Notes: generated by a model not told the origin, from the letters alone. A DNA stretch of 64,000 nt from Pseudoalteromonas sp. CO133X (GCA_004208945.1 SGPE01000028.1:1-64000); one strand, 5' to 3'; shown: positions 9,242 to 19,654, numbered from the stretch's first letter. A program made the numbers and translations.

Positions 9242-9823
9242 TTAAAGCTTTTTTAAAGCCTCAATTGCACCACTGTAATCAGGCTCTTTCGATAAGTTAT
9301 CGACAAGTTGTTTGTATACGATTTTGTGCTCGTCATTTAAAACAAATACGGCGCGAGTTAATAAACCCATATCTTTAATAATTAAACCATATTGCTCGCC
9401 GAAATTACGCCACACAGAGTCCGAAAGTGCCGTCACTTTGTCTATATTCTCCGCTTTACAAAAGCGCTTCTGAGCAAACGGTAAATCAGCACTTAAAGTC
9501 AGCATCGCGATACTAGGGTATTCGGCAGCTACTTTTTCATTAAAGTGTTTAGTCTGAATACTGCATACACCGGTATCTAAACTTGGCACTACACTAATAA
9601 GTACTGCTTTGCCTTTGTAGTCATTTAGAGTGACAGGTGTAAAGCTATCATCTACTACTTTAAAATTAGGTGCTTGTTGACCAACTTCAACACCTTGACC
9701 TAGTAAAGTAACTGGTTTTGATTGAGCAGATACTTTACCTGCATCAAGCGTGTTTTCTGGTAACTCACTTGCGTAACTAAATGTACATAGTGAGCCAAGT
9801 GCAAATATCAATGGGCGTATCAT
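9242..9823 (-). CDS. tpx: Thiol peroxidase with signal peptide (periplasmic Tpx)
   Basis: A 193-residue atypical 2-Cys peroxiredoxin that reduces hydroperoxides. The peroxidatic Cys87 lies in PSLDTGVCS and the resolving Cys122 in KRFCKAEN, the family spacing. Unlike cytosolic Tpx (about 167 residues) it begins with a hydrophobic leader, MIRPLIFALGSLCTFSYA, with likely cleavage before SELP, so it should act in the periplasm. Such exported forms occur in marine gammaproteobacteria. It stands alone and converges with adk. Confidence 0.9.
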   Translation of the reverse strand: MIRPLIFALGSLCTFSYASELPENTLDAGKVSAQSKPVTLLGQGVEVGQQAPNFKVVDDSFTPVTLNDYKGKAVLISVVPSLDTGVCSIQTKHFNEKVAAEYPSIAMLTLSADLPFAQKRFCKAENIDKVTALSDSVWRNFGEQYGLIIKDMGLLTRAVFVLNDEHKIVYKQLVDNLSKEPDYSGAIEALKKL

Positions 9824-10028
9824 AACTTCATTCCTTCAAATTAACGCATTTTACATCAGTGTATTATACTGAGTTAATAGCTCCAAGGTTTACAGTAATT
9901 TAAAATTGTAAATAAAGGGTAGTTTGATTAACATGTATACGCAGCCCAATTTTTATTAATAATAACAATAATAAAGTTAGTGTTTTGTTTTTCTGACTAG
10001 TTAAAAAGTGCGGATTTAGAGAGAGTGT

Positions 10029-11033
10029 ATGTCGACATCGGTATTAGTATGTGATGATTCAAAATTAGCGCGTAGGCAATTAGCGCGCTCTTTACCTGAT
10101 GATTGGGATATCAAAATTGAATTTGCAGAAAATGGAGTTCATTGCATCGAGCAAATTAAGAAACTCCAACCAGAAATATTATTTCTGGATTTAAACATGC
10201 CCGAAATGGATGGTTATGAAGTTCTTCAAGCCATTCAAGAGCAAGGGCTGCATGTTCTAACAGTCGTTGTCTCCGGCGATATTCAACCTAATGCACATCA
10301 ACGTGTCCTTGAGTTAGGGGCTATCGACTTTATTCAAAAGCCTTGTTCACCTGAAAAACTCGCCAATATCATTGAGCATCATGGCATTAAAGACAAAGCC
10401 ATGCGTGAGCGTTTAGCAAATAAGTTGGGTGAGCAGGTTGATCCTGACGTACGAGATATATATCAAGAACTCACAAATGTAGCGATGGGTCAGGCAGGTG
10501 ACTTACTCGCGCGTTTACTCAATGTGTTTGTCAAGCTGCCTATCCCTAATGTGAATGTCTTAGAAGTAAACGAGCTGGATATGGCACTTCGTTCTATTGA
10601 TGCCAATGCCTCAACGTCTGGTGTTTGCCAGGGTTTTATTGGTGGTGGGGTATCAGGTGAAGCGTTGCTTCTTTTAAATGATTCAAGCTTTAAAGAAATC
10701 GCCTCATTGATGAACTATGAAGGTGAGTTAAACAATAAAGTTGAGCTTGAATTATTAATGGACGTCAGCAACATTCTAATTGGTGCTATTTTATCAGGGC
10801 TTTCTAAGCAGCTTGATATGCGCTTTAGCCAAGGACACCCCGTTGTTCTTGGTCAACACTGTGATGTCTCTGACTTAGTCAAAGCTAATAAATCTCGTTG
10901 GCAGCGAACGTTGGCCATTGAGATCAGCTACGGCATTGAAAATCACAATATTAATTGTGATTTGATGTTGCTATTCACCGAGGACTCGTTGAAGACCTTA
11001 AAATATAAAGTAGCTTATTTACTAGAAGATTAA
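10029..11033 (+). CDS. Response regulator with CheC-type phosphatase domain
   Basis: 334 residues: a receiver domain (residues 1-120; DD at 9-10, phosphoacceptor Asp54, Lys104) joined to a CheC/CheX-like domain. The CheC phosphatase signature is present at Asp143, Glu147, Asn150 and Pro173 (D-x3-E-x2-N-x22-P); a second half motif reads DVSN. CheC proteins dephosphorylate CheY-type receivers, so this fusion may turn over its own or a partner's phosphate. The diguanylate cyclase gene starts 4 bp downstream, so output through cyclic di-GMP is likely. No chemotaxis gene is nearby. Its kinase is not in the window. Confidence 0.85.
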   Translation: MSTSVLVCDDSKLARRQLARSLPDDWDIKIEFAENGVHCIEQIKKLQPEILFLDLNMPEMDGYEVLQAIQEQGLHVLTVVVSGDIQPNAHQRVLELGAIDFIQKPCSPEKLANIIEHHGIKDKAMRERLANKLGEQVDPDVRDIYQELTNVAMGQAGDLLARLLNVFVKLPIPNVNVLEVNELDMALRSIDANASTSGVCQGFIGGGVSGEALLLLNDSSFKEIASLMNYEGELNNKVELELLMDVSNILIGAILSGLSKQLDMRFSQGHPVVLGQHCDVSDLVKANKSRWQRTLAIEISYGIENHNINCDLMLLFTEDSLKTLKYKVAYLLED

Positions 11034-11037
11034 ACTT

Positions 11038-12006
11038 ATGCCAGCAGCCGACTTTAATATGAATGAACTCCATTGGTTAATGGATATGTTTAATACAGTT
11101 GATGTAGGCCTTGTGGTGCTCGACAGGGACTATAAAGTGTGTATTTGGAATGGCTTTATGGAGAACCATTCTGGGCTATTACCAAGTGCGGTGAAAGATA
11201 GAGATCTGTTCGATTTGTTTCCATCAATCGATGAAAAGTGGTTTCGAAGTAAATCTGAGTCGGTATTTATTCTTAATAATCGCTCATTCACTATATGGGA
11301 GCAGCAACCGTATATTTTCCGTTTTAAAAACTACCGACCTATTACCGGCAAAGCGGATCATATGTATCAAAACGCGACTTTTATACCGCTAACCACGACG
11401 ACAGGTGAAGTTTCTCACATTTGTATCATTATTTACGATGTTACTGACGAAGCAGTTAATAAAAAAGAGCTTGAAGAAGCAAACTCAAAACTTGAATTAA
11501 TGAGCCGTACAGATGCATTAACGCAACTTACAAACCGCGGGTTTTGGGAACAAAAGCTTCGCAAAGAATACATGCGAATTGTTCGAAGTGGTGGTTGCAG
11601 TACATTATTGATGTTTGATATTGATCATTTTAAAAACGTCAACGATGAACACGGACACAGCGGTGGCGATGAAGCGTTACGCCATGTTGCCGATTTACTA
11701 CGCAAAACCCTTCGAGAAACCGATTTAGCAGGCCGTTATGGTGGGGAAGAGTTCGCCATTACGCTATTGGATACCGATTATGATGGTGCTGTTATATTTG
11801 CTGAAAGGTTACGTGAGTTAATTGAGAACTCGTCAATCTATTACAAAGAACAGCAAATAAAACTAACTGTCAGTATTGGTTTTGCTTGTTTTGACGAAAA
11901 GTTTGACCGCTATGAAAAATGGATTGAAGCGGCAGATAACGCGCTCTACCATTCAAAAGAAAATGGTCGAAACAAAGTAACAGCTTATTCAGATTTAAAA
12001 GACTAA
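11038..12006 (+). CDS. PAS-domain diguanylate cyclase
   Basis: 322 residues, no membrane segment. An N-terminal PAS-like domain (about 10-140, VDVGLVVLDRDYKVCIWNGFMENHSG) is followed by a short coiled linker (VNKKELEEANSKLELMSRTDALTQL) and a GGDEF domain. The active site is GGEEF at 235-239 and the inhibitory I-site RETD at 226-229 is intact, so it should make cyclic di-GMP with product inhibition. It is cotranscribed with the receiver-CheC gene (4-bp gap), which probably controls it. Confidence 0.92.
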   Translation: MPAADFNMNELHWLMDMFNTVDVGLVVLDRDYKVCIWNGFMENHSGLLPSAVKDRDLFDLFPSIDEKWFRSKSESVFILNNRSFTIWEQQPYIFRFKNYRPITGKADHMYQNATFIPLTTTTGEVSHICIIIYDVTDEAVNKKELEEANSKLELMSRTDALTQLTNRGFWEQKLRKEYMRIVRSGGCSTLLMFDIDHFKNVNDEHGHSGGDEALRHVADLLRKTLRETDLAGRYGGEEFAITLLDTDYDGAVIFAERLRELIENSSIYYKEQQIKLTVSIGFACFDEKFDRYEKWIEAADNALYHSKENGRNKVTAYSDLKD

Positions 12007-12030
12007 AGGTGTTTAGCGCTTTAGTCTTTT
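11997..12030. terminator. Terminator overlapping the cyclase stop codon
   Basis: A 12-bp perfect stem (AAAAGACTAAAG / CTTTAGTCTTTT, 10-bp loop) that includes the stop codon. The symmetric A and T ends may serve the convergent spoVR operon too. Confidence 0.8.
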
Positions 12031-12125
12031 AAAATTCCAACTAATTTTAAGCTTAAAGGTTGCATACGCTAACCTTCATTTTTAACAAACCAGTCGCGAT
12101 AGTCTGCACTTATAAATAGCCCAAG

Positions 12126-13640
12126 CTACTCTGTAGCATGCCTTGTATCACTTGCGGGGCACTCACCTATTACAGATACCTCACCAGTTGCTGACTCTTG
12201 CTCTAGTTTTACCTTAAAGCCCCATAATCTATAAAGATGTTTTAATACTTCATCTTTAGATTTAGCAAGGGGGATACTGTTATGAGGCACATAGCGCAAA
12301 GTGAGTGAGCGATCGCCTCTTATATCAACATTATAAATTTGTATATTAGGCTCGTGATTGCTTAGGTTATATTGGGCTGAAAGCGTCTCTCTTACTTGGT
12401 GGTAACCTATTTCATCATGAATAGCACCGACATTAAGCGTTGGCTCTTTTTCGTGATCGATAATGGTAAAGAGCTTAAAATCACGGATAATTTTTGGCGA
12501 TAAAAACTGGCTTATAAAACTCTCGTCTTTAAAGTTTTGCATTGCAAAGTGGAGTGTTTCCAGCCAATCACTGCCCGCGTATTCTGGAAACCACTTTTTA
12601 TCTTCCTCAGTCGGGTTCTCACAAATGCGGCGAATATCAACCATCATGTTAAAACCAAGCGCATAGGGGTTAATCCCTGAATAATAATTGCTGTTGTAGG
12701 GCGGTTGATACACTACATTGGTGTGGCTTTGTAAAAACTCGAGCATAAAGGCGTCGGTAAGCTTACCCTCATCGTACAGGTGATTCAAAATGGTGTAATG
12801 CCAAAACGTAGCCCAGCCTTCATTCATCACTTGTGTTTGTTTTTGTGGGTAAAAGTATTGCGAAATTTTACGCACAATACGAATGATTTCTCGTTGCCAT
12901 GACTCAAGTAGTGGCGCATTTTTTTCAATGAAATACAGGATATTTTCTTGCGGCTCTTCTGGGAAGCGACGCTCACGTTTTTTAGATTCTTGCTGTGAAG
13001 TAGGTATAGTGCGCCACAGTTCATTGACCTGCGATTGTAAGTAATCTTCACGTTCTTGCTGACGCTTTTGCTCTTCGTATAGCGAAATACGTTGCGGGCG
13101 TTTGTAGCGGTCAACACCATAATTCATTAAGGCATGACATGAGTCGATGAGATTCTCAACCTCATTGATGCCATATTTTTCTTCGCACTTAGCAATATAA
13201 TTTTTTGCAAATAATAAGTAGTCGATGATTGAACTGGCATCAGTCCAGGTTTTAAAAAGGTAATTGCCTTTAAAAAATGAGTTGTGACCATAGCAAGCGT
13301 GTGCCATCACCAAAGCTTGCATTGGCAGGGTGTTTTCTTCCATTAAATAGGCAATACACGGGTCTGAGTTAATAACAATCTCATAAGCAAGACCCATTTG
13401 CCCACGTTTATAGTTTTGTTCGGTTTGAATGAATTTTTTACCATACGACCAGTGGCTATAACCAATCGGCATACCCACACTCGAATAGGCATCCATCATT
13501 TGCTCAGCGGTTATTACTTCGATTTGATTCGGGTAAGTATCGAGCTTATAAATGTTCGCTACCCGTTCAATCTCAGTTTGATATTCTGCTAATAAATCAA
13601 ATGTCCAATCAGGACCGTCACTAATACGTTTATCGGCCAT
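12126..13640 (-). CDS. ycgB: SpoVR family protein (YcgB-like)
   Basis: A 504-residue SpoVR/YcgB protein; the biochemical function is not settled. Recognisable segments are GPDWTFDLLAEYQTEIERVA, YSHWSYGKKF, NSDPCIAYLMEENTLPMQALVMAHACYGHNSFFK and MNEGWATFWHY. The His- and Glu-rich core is typical. It is the last gene of the prkA-yeaH-spoVR operon (20 bp after yeaH), a trio conserved across proteobacteria and linked in E. coli to stationary phase and nitrogen stress. This is a non-sporulating organism, so the Bacillus-derived name is only historical. Confidence 0.93.
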   Translation of the reverse strand: MADKRISDGPDWTFDLLAEYQTEIERVANIYKLDTYPNQIEVITAEQMMDAYSSVGMPIGYSHWSYGKKFIQTEQNYKRGQMGLAYEIVINSDPCIAYLMEENTLPMQALVMAHACYGHNSFFKGNYLFKTWTDASSIIDYLLFAKNYIAKCEEKYGINEVENLIDSCHALMNYGVDRYKRPQRISLYEEQKRQQEREDYLQSQVNELWRTIPTSQQESKKRERRFPEEPQENILYFIEKNAPLLESWQREIIRIVRKISQYFYPQKQTQVMNEGWATFWHYTILNHLYDEGKLTDAFMLEFLQSHTNVVYQPPYNSNYYSGINPYALGFNMMVDIRRICENPTEEDKKWFPEYAGSDWLETLHFAMQNFKDESFISQFLSPKIIRDFKLFTIIDHEKEPTLNVGAIHDEIGYHQVRETLSAQYNLSNHEPNIQIYNVDIRGDRSLTLRYVPHNSIPLAKSKDEVLKHLYRLWGFKVKLEQESATGEVSVIGECPASDTRHATE

Positions 13641-13660
13641 ACTTTACCTCACTCGCAAGG

Positions 13661-14947
13661 CTATGCGGCGCCTTGCTGCTGACGATTCTTTTTAAATAAT
13701 TCACGGAAAATAGGGTAAATGTCCTCAACGCCACGGATATGTTGCATTGCAAAATTGTCGTGGGTTTGCGCTATAGATTGATACTCACGCCATAAACTTT
13801 GATGAGCACGGGCGGTAATTTCGATATAGGCGTAATAGCGCACCGCCTTTAACAGTTTATTACGTAAAATTTCGCCACAATTTGGCGAGTCGTCTGCCCA
13901 ATTGTCACCATCAGAGGCTTGCGCTGCGTAAATGTTCCATTCCTCTGGGTTATAGCGTTCAGCAATGATTTCGTTCATCAGTTTTAATGCACTCGATACT
14001 ATGGTGCCACCGGTTTCTTGAGAATAGAAAAACTCCTGTTCATCCACCTCTTTAGCTTGGGTATGATGACGAATATAGACAACTTCTATATTTTTGTAGC
14101 TACGGGTTAAAAATTGATACAGCAAAATATAAAAGCGTTTCGCCATGTCTTTAGTCGCTTGATCCATTGAGCCTGACACATCCATTAAACAAAACATCAC
14201 GGCTTTGCTTGTAGGGTGGGGTCGTTTTTCATAGTTACGAAAACGTAAGTCGTAATTATCAATAAAGGGCACTGCTTTAATACGGCTTTGTAGCTCCTCG
14301 ATTTGCCGTTCAAGTAAAGCAATTGCGGCCTTATCTGGCTCTTCTTCAGCTTGTAATAAGGCTAACTGACCCTCAAGCTCAGCAAGATGACGTTTTTTGC
14401 CAGCGGTCATTGCTACTCTGCGAGCAAGTGACCCCTGCAGTGAACGAACAATATCAATATTGCTGGGCATGCCGTCGTTACAAAAACCAGCACGATGGGT
14501 TTTCATCTGCACCAGTTTATCAAGCTGATTTTGTTGCAGGTTAGGCAGTTCAAGATCTTCGAACAATAAATCTAGGTATTCATCTTTTGAAATAGAGAAC
14601 ACAAAGTCGTCTTGTCCTTCACCTGAATCACTGGCTTCACCTTCGCCACTACCACCCCCTTGACCGCCTCCTTGCGGGCGCTTGATTTTGTCGCCCGTAG
14701 AAAATTGGTCATTACCTGGGTGGATCTGCTCACGGTCGCCGCCACGTCCTTGATGAAAAATAGGCTCACTGATATCACGTTGCGGAATAGAGATACTCTC
14801 GCCGCTGGTGGTATCGGTTACGCTGCGCTTATTAATGGCATCAGATACCGCTTCTTTAATTTGTTTTTTATAACGCCTGATGAACCGTTGACGATTCAAG
14901 GTACTTTTGTTTTTTCCATTCAGGCGTCGGTCAATAAAATGCGCCAT
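13661..14947 (-). CDS. yeaH: YeaH/YhbH family (DUF444) von Willebrand A-domain protein
   Basis: 428 residues. The N-terminal part is basic and then Gly/Gln/Asp-rich (residues about 60-110); the C-terminal half is a VWA fold with an intact MIDAS motif DVSGSM at about residue 254, preceded by VMFCLM. It is the middle gene of the trio. Partner of the PrkA kinase by conserved linkage; molecular role unknown. Confidence 0.93.
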   Translation of the reverse strand: MAHFIDRRLNGKNKSTLNRQRFIRRYKKQIKEAVSDAINKRSVTDTTSGESISIPQRDISEPIFHQGRGGDREQIHPGNDQFSTGDKIKRPQGGGQGGGSGEGEASDSGEGQDDFVFSISKDEYLDLLFEDLELPNLQQNQLDKLVQMKTHRAGFCNDGMPSNIDIVRSLQGSLARRVAMTAGKKRHLAELEGQLALLQAEEEPDKAAIALLERQIEELQSRIKAVPFIDNYDLRFRNYEKRPHPTSKAVMFCLMDVSGSMDQATKDMAKRFYILLYQFLTRSYKNIEVVYIRHHTQAKEVDEQEFFYSQETGGTIVSSALKLMNEIIAERYNPEEWNIYAAQASDGDNWADDSPNCGEILRNKLLKAVRYYAYIEITARAHQSLWREYQSIAQTHDNFAMQHIRGVEDIYPIFRELFKKNRQQQGAA

Positions 14948-14973
14948 AACAACCCCCTTAAAACAAACGTTTT

Positions 14974-16896
14974 TTACTGCGATTTTCTAACGCGTAAATA
15001 CCATTCAGAAAGTAAACGTACTTGTTTTTGGGTATAGCCTTTCTCAACCATACGATTGACAAAGTCTTCGTGTTTTTTCTGATCTTCAGCCGAAGTTTTC
15101 GCATTGAAGGAAATAACCGGTAGGAGATCTTCGGTATTTGAGAACATTTTCTTCTCAATAACCGTGCGAAGTTTTTCGTAACTGGTCCAAAGCGGATTCT
15201 TGCCTTGATTGTGTGCACGGGCACGCAGTACGAAATTGACTATTTCATTTCTAAAGTCTTTCGGATTTGAAATACCCGCAGGTTTTTCAATCTTTTCAAG
15301 TTCTGCGTTAAGTGCAGCGCGGTCAAATAGCTGGCCGGTATCTGGGTCACGGTATTCTTGATCTTGGATCCAAAAATCTGCATAAGTGACGTAGCGGTCA
15401 AAGATGTTTTGCCCGTATTCAGAGTAAGACTCTAAATAGGCCGTTTGTAACTCTTTGCCAATAAATTCCACATACTGAGGAATAAGGTAGCCTTTTAAGT
15501 GGCTTAAGTAACGTTCTTCAACATCGGCAGTAAATTGCTCACGCTCAATTTGCTGCTCAAGTACATAAAATAGATGTACAGGGTTTGCAGCTACTTCTGT
15601 GGTATCAAAGTTAAATACCCGCGATAGAATTTTAAACGCAAAGCGGGTAGAAAGCCCTGTCATGCCCTCGTCAACACCGGCATAGTCGCGGTACTCTTGA
15701 TACGACTTAGCTTTCGGATCGGTGTCTTTTAAGCTTTCGCCATCATATACCCGCATTTTTGAATAAATACTTGAGTTCTCAGGCTCTTTCATTCGCGAAA
15801 GCGTGGTAAATTGCGCCAGTGTTTTTAATGTACCAGGTGCGCATGGTGCATCGTGTAATTCACTGTTTTCAAGCAGTTTATTATAAATTTTAACCTCTTC
15901 AGAAACACGTAAACAATAAGGTACTTTGACGATGTAAACACGGTCTAGGAATGCTTCATTGTTTTTATTGTTTTTGAATGTTTGCCACTCAGACTCATTT
16001 GAGTGAGCTAAAATCATGCCGTTAAACGGTAAGGCACTGATGCCTTCAGTCCCATTATAGTTACCTTCTTGCGTGGCTGTAAGCAGTGGGTGTAGCACCT
16101 TGATGGGCGCTTTAAACATTTCCACAAACTCCATTAAGCCTTGGTTTGCTAAACAAAGCGCACCCGAGTAGGCATATGCATCGGGGTCATTTTGTGCAAA
16201 GTGTTCAAGTTGGCGAATATCGACTTTACCAACGAGTGCTGAGATGTCTTGATTGTTTTCATCGCCGGGCTCTGTTTTAGCAATTGCGACTTGGTTTAAA
16301 ATGGATGGGTAGCGCTTAACCACTCTAAATTGGCTAATGTCACCGTTAAATTCGCTTAAACGTTTTGCAGCCCATGGCGACATCACTGTTTTTAAATAAC
16401 GCGGTTTAATACCGTATTCTTTTTCTAAAAGCTTAGCGTCTTCATTTGGGTCAAATAATGCCAGAGGGTGATCGTTAACAGGCGAGCCTTTAATTGAATA
16501 AATAGGCACCTGCTGCATCAAGTATTTAAGCTTTTCAGCGATTGATGATTTACCACCACCCACCGGACCAAGTAGATAGAGAACTTGCTTGCACTCTTCT
16601 AAACCCTGAGCTGCGTGTTTTAAGTACGCAACGATTTGCTCTATTGCATCTTCCATCCCATAAAAATCGTGGAAGGCAGGGTAGCGTGCAACAACGCGAT
16701 TTGAAAACAGCCTGCTTAAGCGCGCATCGGTTGATGTATCGATAATTTCAGGCTCACCGATGGCCATTAAAAGCCGCTCAGGCGCGCTGGAATAAGCTGA
16801 TTTATCCTTTTTACAGATCTCGAGAAATTCCTCAATACTGTATTCTTCTTCTTGCGCTGCTTCGTATCGTGATTGGTAATGCTCAAAAATACTCAT
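14974..16896 (-). CDS. prkA: PrkA family serine protein kinase / AAA+ protein
   Basis: 640 residues, full length. An AAA+ core has Walker A at 110-117 (GPVGGGKS), and the PrkA C-terminal region is complete. In E. coli (YeaG) and Bacillus this family has kinase and possibly protease-like activity. ATG at 16896 follows GGAGGTC, a strong ribosome site. It leads the operon with yeaH (26-bp gap) and spoVR. The 240 bp upstream are AT-rich without a recognisable promoter match. Confidence 0.95.
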   Translation of the reverse strand: MSIFEHYQSRYEAAQEEEYSIEEFLEICKKDKSAYSSAPERLLMAIGEPEIIDTSTDARLSRLFSNRVVARYPAFHDFYGMEDAIEQIVAYLKHAAQGLEECKQVLYLLGPVGGGKSSIAEKLKYLMQQVPIYSIKGSPVNDHPLALFDPNEDAKLLEKEYGIKPRYLKTVMSPWAAKRLSEFNGDISQFRVVKRYPSILNQVAIAKTEPGDENNQDISALVGKVDIRQLEHFAQNDPDAYAYSGALCLANQGLMEFVEMFKAPIKVLHPLLTATQEGNYNGTEGISALPFNGMILAHSNESEWQTFKNNKNNEAFLDRVYIVKVPYCLRVSEEVKIYNKLLENSELHDAPCAPGTLKTLAQFTTLSRMKEPENSSIYSKMRVYDGESLKDTDPKAKSYQEYRDYAGVDEGMTGLSTRFAFKILSRVFNFDTTEVAANPVHLFYVLEQQIEREQFTADVEERYLSHLKGYLIPQYVEFIGKELQTAYLESYSEYGQNIFDRYVTYADFWIQDQEYRDPDTGQLFDRAALNAELEKIEKPAGISNPKDFRNEIVNFVLRARAHNQGKNPLWTSYEKLRTVIEKKMFSNTEDLLPVISFNAKTSAEDQKKHEDFVNRMVEKGYTQKQVRLLSEWYLRVRKSQ

Positions 16897-17086
16897 AGAG
16901 ACCTCCGAAAACCCGCTAAAATGACGTGTAATTAGATTAAGAGAAAAGCAAAGGTTATTTAAAGCTTAGTCACGATTTTGACTTTTTGCGCAAGAAAATT
17001 AAGAATTTAATTGAAAAAAGCTCATCTTGATTAGGCTTTTTGAGTGAGGGCTTGGCTGCGGCTTAGAAGGGGCGTGCAATAGCAAT

Positions 17087-17113
17087 AAAAAAGACGCCGA
17101 AGCGCCTTTTTTT
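17087..17113. terminator. Terminator after sodB
   Basis: On the plus strand AAAAAAGACGC, CGAA, GCGCCTTTTTTT; one A-C mismatch in the stem. It serves sodB, read on the minus strand. Confidence 0.85.
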
Positions 17114-17135
17114 GATTACTGTTAGTAACAGAAGA

Positions 17136-17717
17136 TTAAGCGAAGTTAGCGTTCGCGAAGTCCCAGTTAACTAATGCCCAGAAACCTTTTAAGTAATCTG
17201 GACGAACGTTACGGTAATCGATGTAATAAGCGTGTTCCCACAGATCCACAGTAAGGATTGGTGTTACACCTTCATCAGTTAACGGAGTTGCAGCATTTGA
17301 TGTGTTTACGATATCAAGTGTGCCGTCAGCTAGTTTAACTAACCAAGTCCAGCTTGAACCAAAGTTGTTTACAGCTTTGTCGTTTAATGCATCTTTGAAT
17401 GCTTCGAAAGAACCCCATTTAGCGTTGATAGCATCAGCGATAGCGCCAGTAGGCTCACCACCACCGTTTGGAGATAGGCTGTTCCAGTAGAAAGTGTGGT
17501 TCCAGATTTGTGCAGCATTGTTAAATACACCACCTTCTGAAGAACATACGATTTCTTCTAGAGATTTATTTTCGAATTCTGTGCCTGGGATCAGGCCATT
17601 TAATTTTACAACATACGTGTTGTGGTGTTTACCGTGGTGAAACTCTAGAGTTTCCTTTGAAATATGTGGCTCTAATGCATCGATTGCGTATGGTAGTGAC
17701 GGTAGTTCAAATGCCAT
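17136..17717 (-). CDS. sodB: Iron superoxide dismutase
   Basis: 193 residues, cytoplasmic, no signal peptide. Metal ligands His27, His74, Asp158 and His162 are in place ([33 protein letters not shown]). Gln70 in NNAAQIWNH, from the N-terminal half, marks the iron type. GGAG lies 9 bp before the ATG. It diverges from grxD across a 260-bp gap with several palindromes. Confidence 0.96.
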   Translation of the reverse strand: MAFELPSLPYAIDALEPHISKETLEFHHGKHHNTYVVKLNGLIPGTEFENKSLEEIVCSSEGGVFNNAAQIWNHTFYWNSLSPNGGGEPTGAIADAINAKWGSFEAFKDALNDKAVNNFGSSWTWLVKLADGTLDIVNTSNAATPLTDEGVTPILTVDLWEHAYYIDYRNVRPDYLKGFWALVNWDFANANFA

Positions 17718-17790
17718 TTTTTATCTCCATCTTCTTGGTTGATAGTCCACCTAGTTATAGGTAATAGCAAGCTAAACAGCGTACTTACCT

Positions 17791-17840
17791 ATACCAAGTG
17801 GTATTATAGTGTTACTATAATTGTTGAGTATTTTACTCAA
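17791..17840. promoter_or_regulatory. Palindrome cluster in the sodB-grxD divergent region
   Basis: Three inverted repeats in 50 bp: ATACC-AAGT-GGTAT (17791-17804), TTATAGT-GTT-ACTATAA (17804-17820) and TTGAGTA-TTT-TACTCAA (17824-17840). The last two share a 7-3-7 plan with centres 20 bp apart. On the minus strand a TATAAT overlaps the middle one and could be the sodB -10. They look like operators; none is a convincing Fur box. Confidence 0.5.
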
Positions 17841-17977
17841 GTTTTAGCAAACAGCAATGCTCTTGCTACGACTATTTAAAATTGTGGCTGTGTTTGCCAT
17901 TCTAAGTAATATATCTGAGGCCACAGTGAATCTTTTTCAAGGCCAATGTAGTAAGCCAATGTATTTTGAGGTTGTAA

Positions 17978-18316
17978 ATGGAAACCATCGATAAAATTAA
18001 ACAGCAAATTTCTGAAAATCCAATCCTTTTGTATATGAAAGGATCACCAAAATTACCTAACTGTGGTTTTTCTTCTCAAGCATCACAAGCATTAATGTCG
18101 TGTGGTGAACCGTTTGCTTACGTCGACATCTTACTAAACCCTGATATCCGTGCAGAGTTACCTGCATACGCTAACTGGCCAACCTTCCCACAGCTTTGGG
18201 TTGAAGGTGAGCTTATCGGTGGTTGTGATATTATCATTGAGATGTTTCAGCGTGGTGAATTACAACCACTGATTGCAGAAACTGCTGCAAAGTACAAAGA
18301 AGAAGACGCTGAATAA
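17978..18316 (+). CDS. grxD: Monothiol glutaredoxin Grx4 type
   Basis: 112 residues with the CGFS active site at Cys29 (LPNCGFSSQA), the WPTFPQLWV glutathione-binding segment and the GGCDI motif. CGFS glutaredoxins dimerise around a [2Fe-2S] cluster and work in iron-sulfur cluster delivery and iron sensing. GAGG precedes the ATG. Divergent from the iron enzyme sodB; shared iron or oxidative control is plausible but not shown. Confidence 0.95.
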   Translation: METIDKIKQQISENPILLYMKGSPKLPNCGFSSQASQALMSCGEPFAYVDILLNPDIRAELPAYANWPTFPQLWVEGELIGGCDIIIEMFQRGELQPLIAETAAKYKEEDAE

Positions 18317-18335
18317 CCGTATTTAGTGTAGAAAG

Positions 18336-18358
18336 AAGCCGCAATTGCGGCTTTTTTT
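18336..18358. terminator. Terminator after grxD
   Basis: AAGCCGCAATTGCGGCTT followed by a T run. Confidence 0.9.
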
Positions 18359-18370
18359 ATAGCAATTTTA

Positions 18371-19654
18371 TTAAGCAGGCAGCAAAACATGCACACTCAA
18401 ACCACCTTGCTCACGGTTGTGTAAGCTAATTTGCCCGTGGTGTGCCTCTACTATTTCTCTGCAAAGTGCCAAACCAAGGCCGCTGCCTGTTGCTTTGGTT
18501 GAGTAAAAGGGAATAAGTGCATTTGCCATTACGGCTTCACTCATGCCTTTGCCTTTATCGCTTACTGTGATGTGGGTGCCGCTTGTTTCTTGTTGTACCG
18601 TTAAACTGACATCTTCTGGGGTTGAGCCTGACTCATGGGCATTTTTTAACAGATTTATCAGCAGTTGTTCCAGTTGTGTATGATCGGCCTGAGTTGATAC
18701 ATCATCATTAAGAGTCACATTGACCTGCCACTGATTTTTTAATTGCTCAATTAAGTTAGTCCAATTTATTGTGATTAATTGCGGGGTGGGCAGTTTGGCA
18801 AATTTACCATAACCTTGTACAAATTCATTTAAGTGCTTGATACGATCTTCTATTGTTGTAAACACTCGTTTTAAACGTGGCTCATCAACTTCTTTAGTGA
18901 GTAGTTGAGCACTATGTAGCATCGACGACATAGGACCAAGCGAGTTATTAAGTTCATGGCTAATAATGCGGATGACCTTTTTCCACACTTCGACCTCTTG
19001 ACGACTGAGCTCTCTCGTTAACTGCTTAAAGACAAGTAGTTGGTGAAATTGGTTGTTTAGTAATAATCGGCCGGTAGCCATATGCCAAGTTTGTGATTCT
19101 TGCTCAGCTCTATCTAAAGTGAATAACCCATCAATACCTTTGTTGACGGCGCGTGTAAGTTGCTCAGAGCTGTGCGTAAGCAAGCTTTTGAGTGTTAATC
19201 CTTCAAGTGCTGATTTTTTTTCAAATAGGCTGCGTGCGCTGTGGTTGCTATATACAATAAAGTCTTGGTCGTTTACGAGCAATACCGCTTGCGGCGAGCT
19301 TTGTAATACTTTATCGAGCATTAATTCGCGTTGGTAAATCCATTGCTTTTCTTGGCGAAGTTGTTTGGCGGTTTGATTATAAAGGTGGCATAAATTGCCT
19401 AATTCGTCCTTGCCGTTATATGCAAGTAATGAAGCAAGTTCGCCATCTTTAAAATTCAGTAAGCCAGTTTCAAGGGCGGCCATGCCATTGACCAGTGGCG
19501 TACTCAACTTATAAGCAAGAAAGCCTGATATAAAAGCACAAAGTAAAGAAGCTAGTACTATATTTGCCCAAGGTATAGTCAAAAAGTAGCTAGTGGCCAG
19601 TAGCGGTAGAACCGCTGCCATAATGCATAAAGCGATGATTTTATAGCGGAGCAT
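18371..19654 (-). CDS. Sensor histidine kinase of the ABC-export operon
   Basis: 427 residues: two membrane spans near the N-terminus (about 5-27 and 29-50) with almost no periplasmic loop, a HAMP-like linker, a PAS domain (about 110-210), a HisKA domain with phospho-acceptor His near 233 (IISHELNNSLGPM) and an ATPase domain with N box (NLLKNAHES), DKGKGMSE and GSGLGLAL. The short loop suggests it senses a signal in the membrane or a partner protein, as in envelope-stress kinases. The start ATG overlaps the regulator stop (TGATG), so the two are coupled. Confidence 0.92.
   Translation of the reverse strand: MLRYKIIALCIMAAVLPLLATSYFLTIPWANIVLASLLCAFISGFLAYKLSTPLVNGMAALETGLLNFKDGELASLLAYNGKDELGNLCHLYNQTAKQLRQEKQWIYQRELMLDKVLQSSPQAVLLVNDQDFIVYSNHSARSLFEKKSALEGLTLKSLLTHSSEQLTRAVNKGIDGLFTLDRAEQESQTWHMATGRLLLNNQFHQLLVFKQLTRELSRQEVEVWKKVIRIISHELNNSLGPMSSMLHSAQLLTKEVDEPRLKRVFTTIEDRIKHLNEFVQGYGKFAKLPTPQLITINWTNLIEQLKNQWQVNVTLNDDVSTQADHTQLEQLLINLLKNAHESGSTPEDVSLTVQQETSGTHITVSDKGKGMSEAVMANALIPFYSTKATGSGLGLALCREIVEAHHGQISLHNREQGGLSVHVLLPA

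Noticed and set aside
17718..17977. Fur box between sodB and grxD
   Set aside because: The palindromes present do not match the GATAAT hexamer pattern convincingly.
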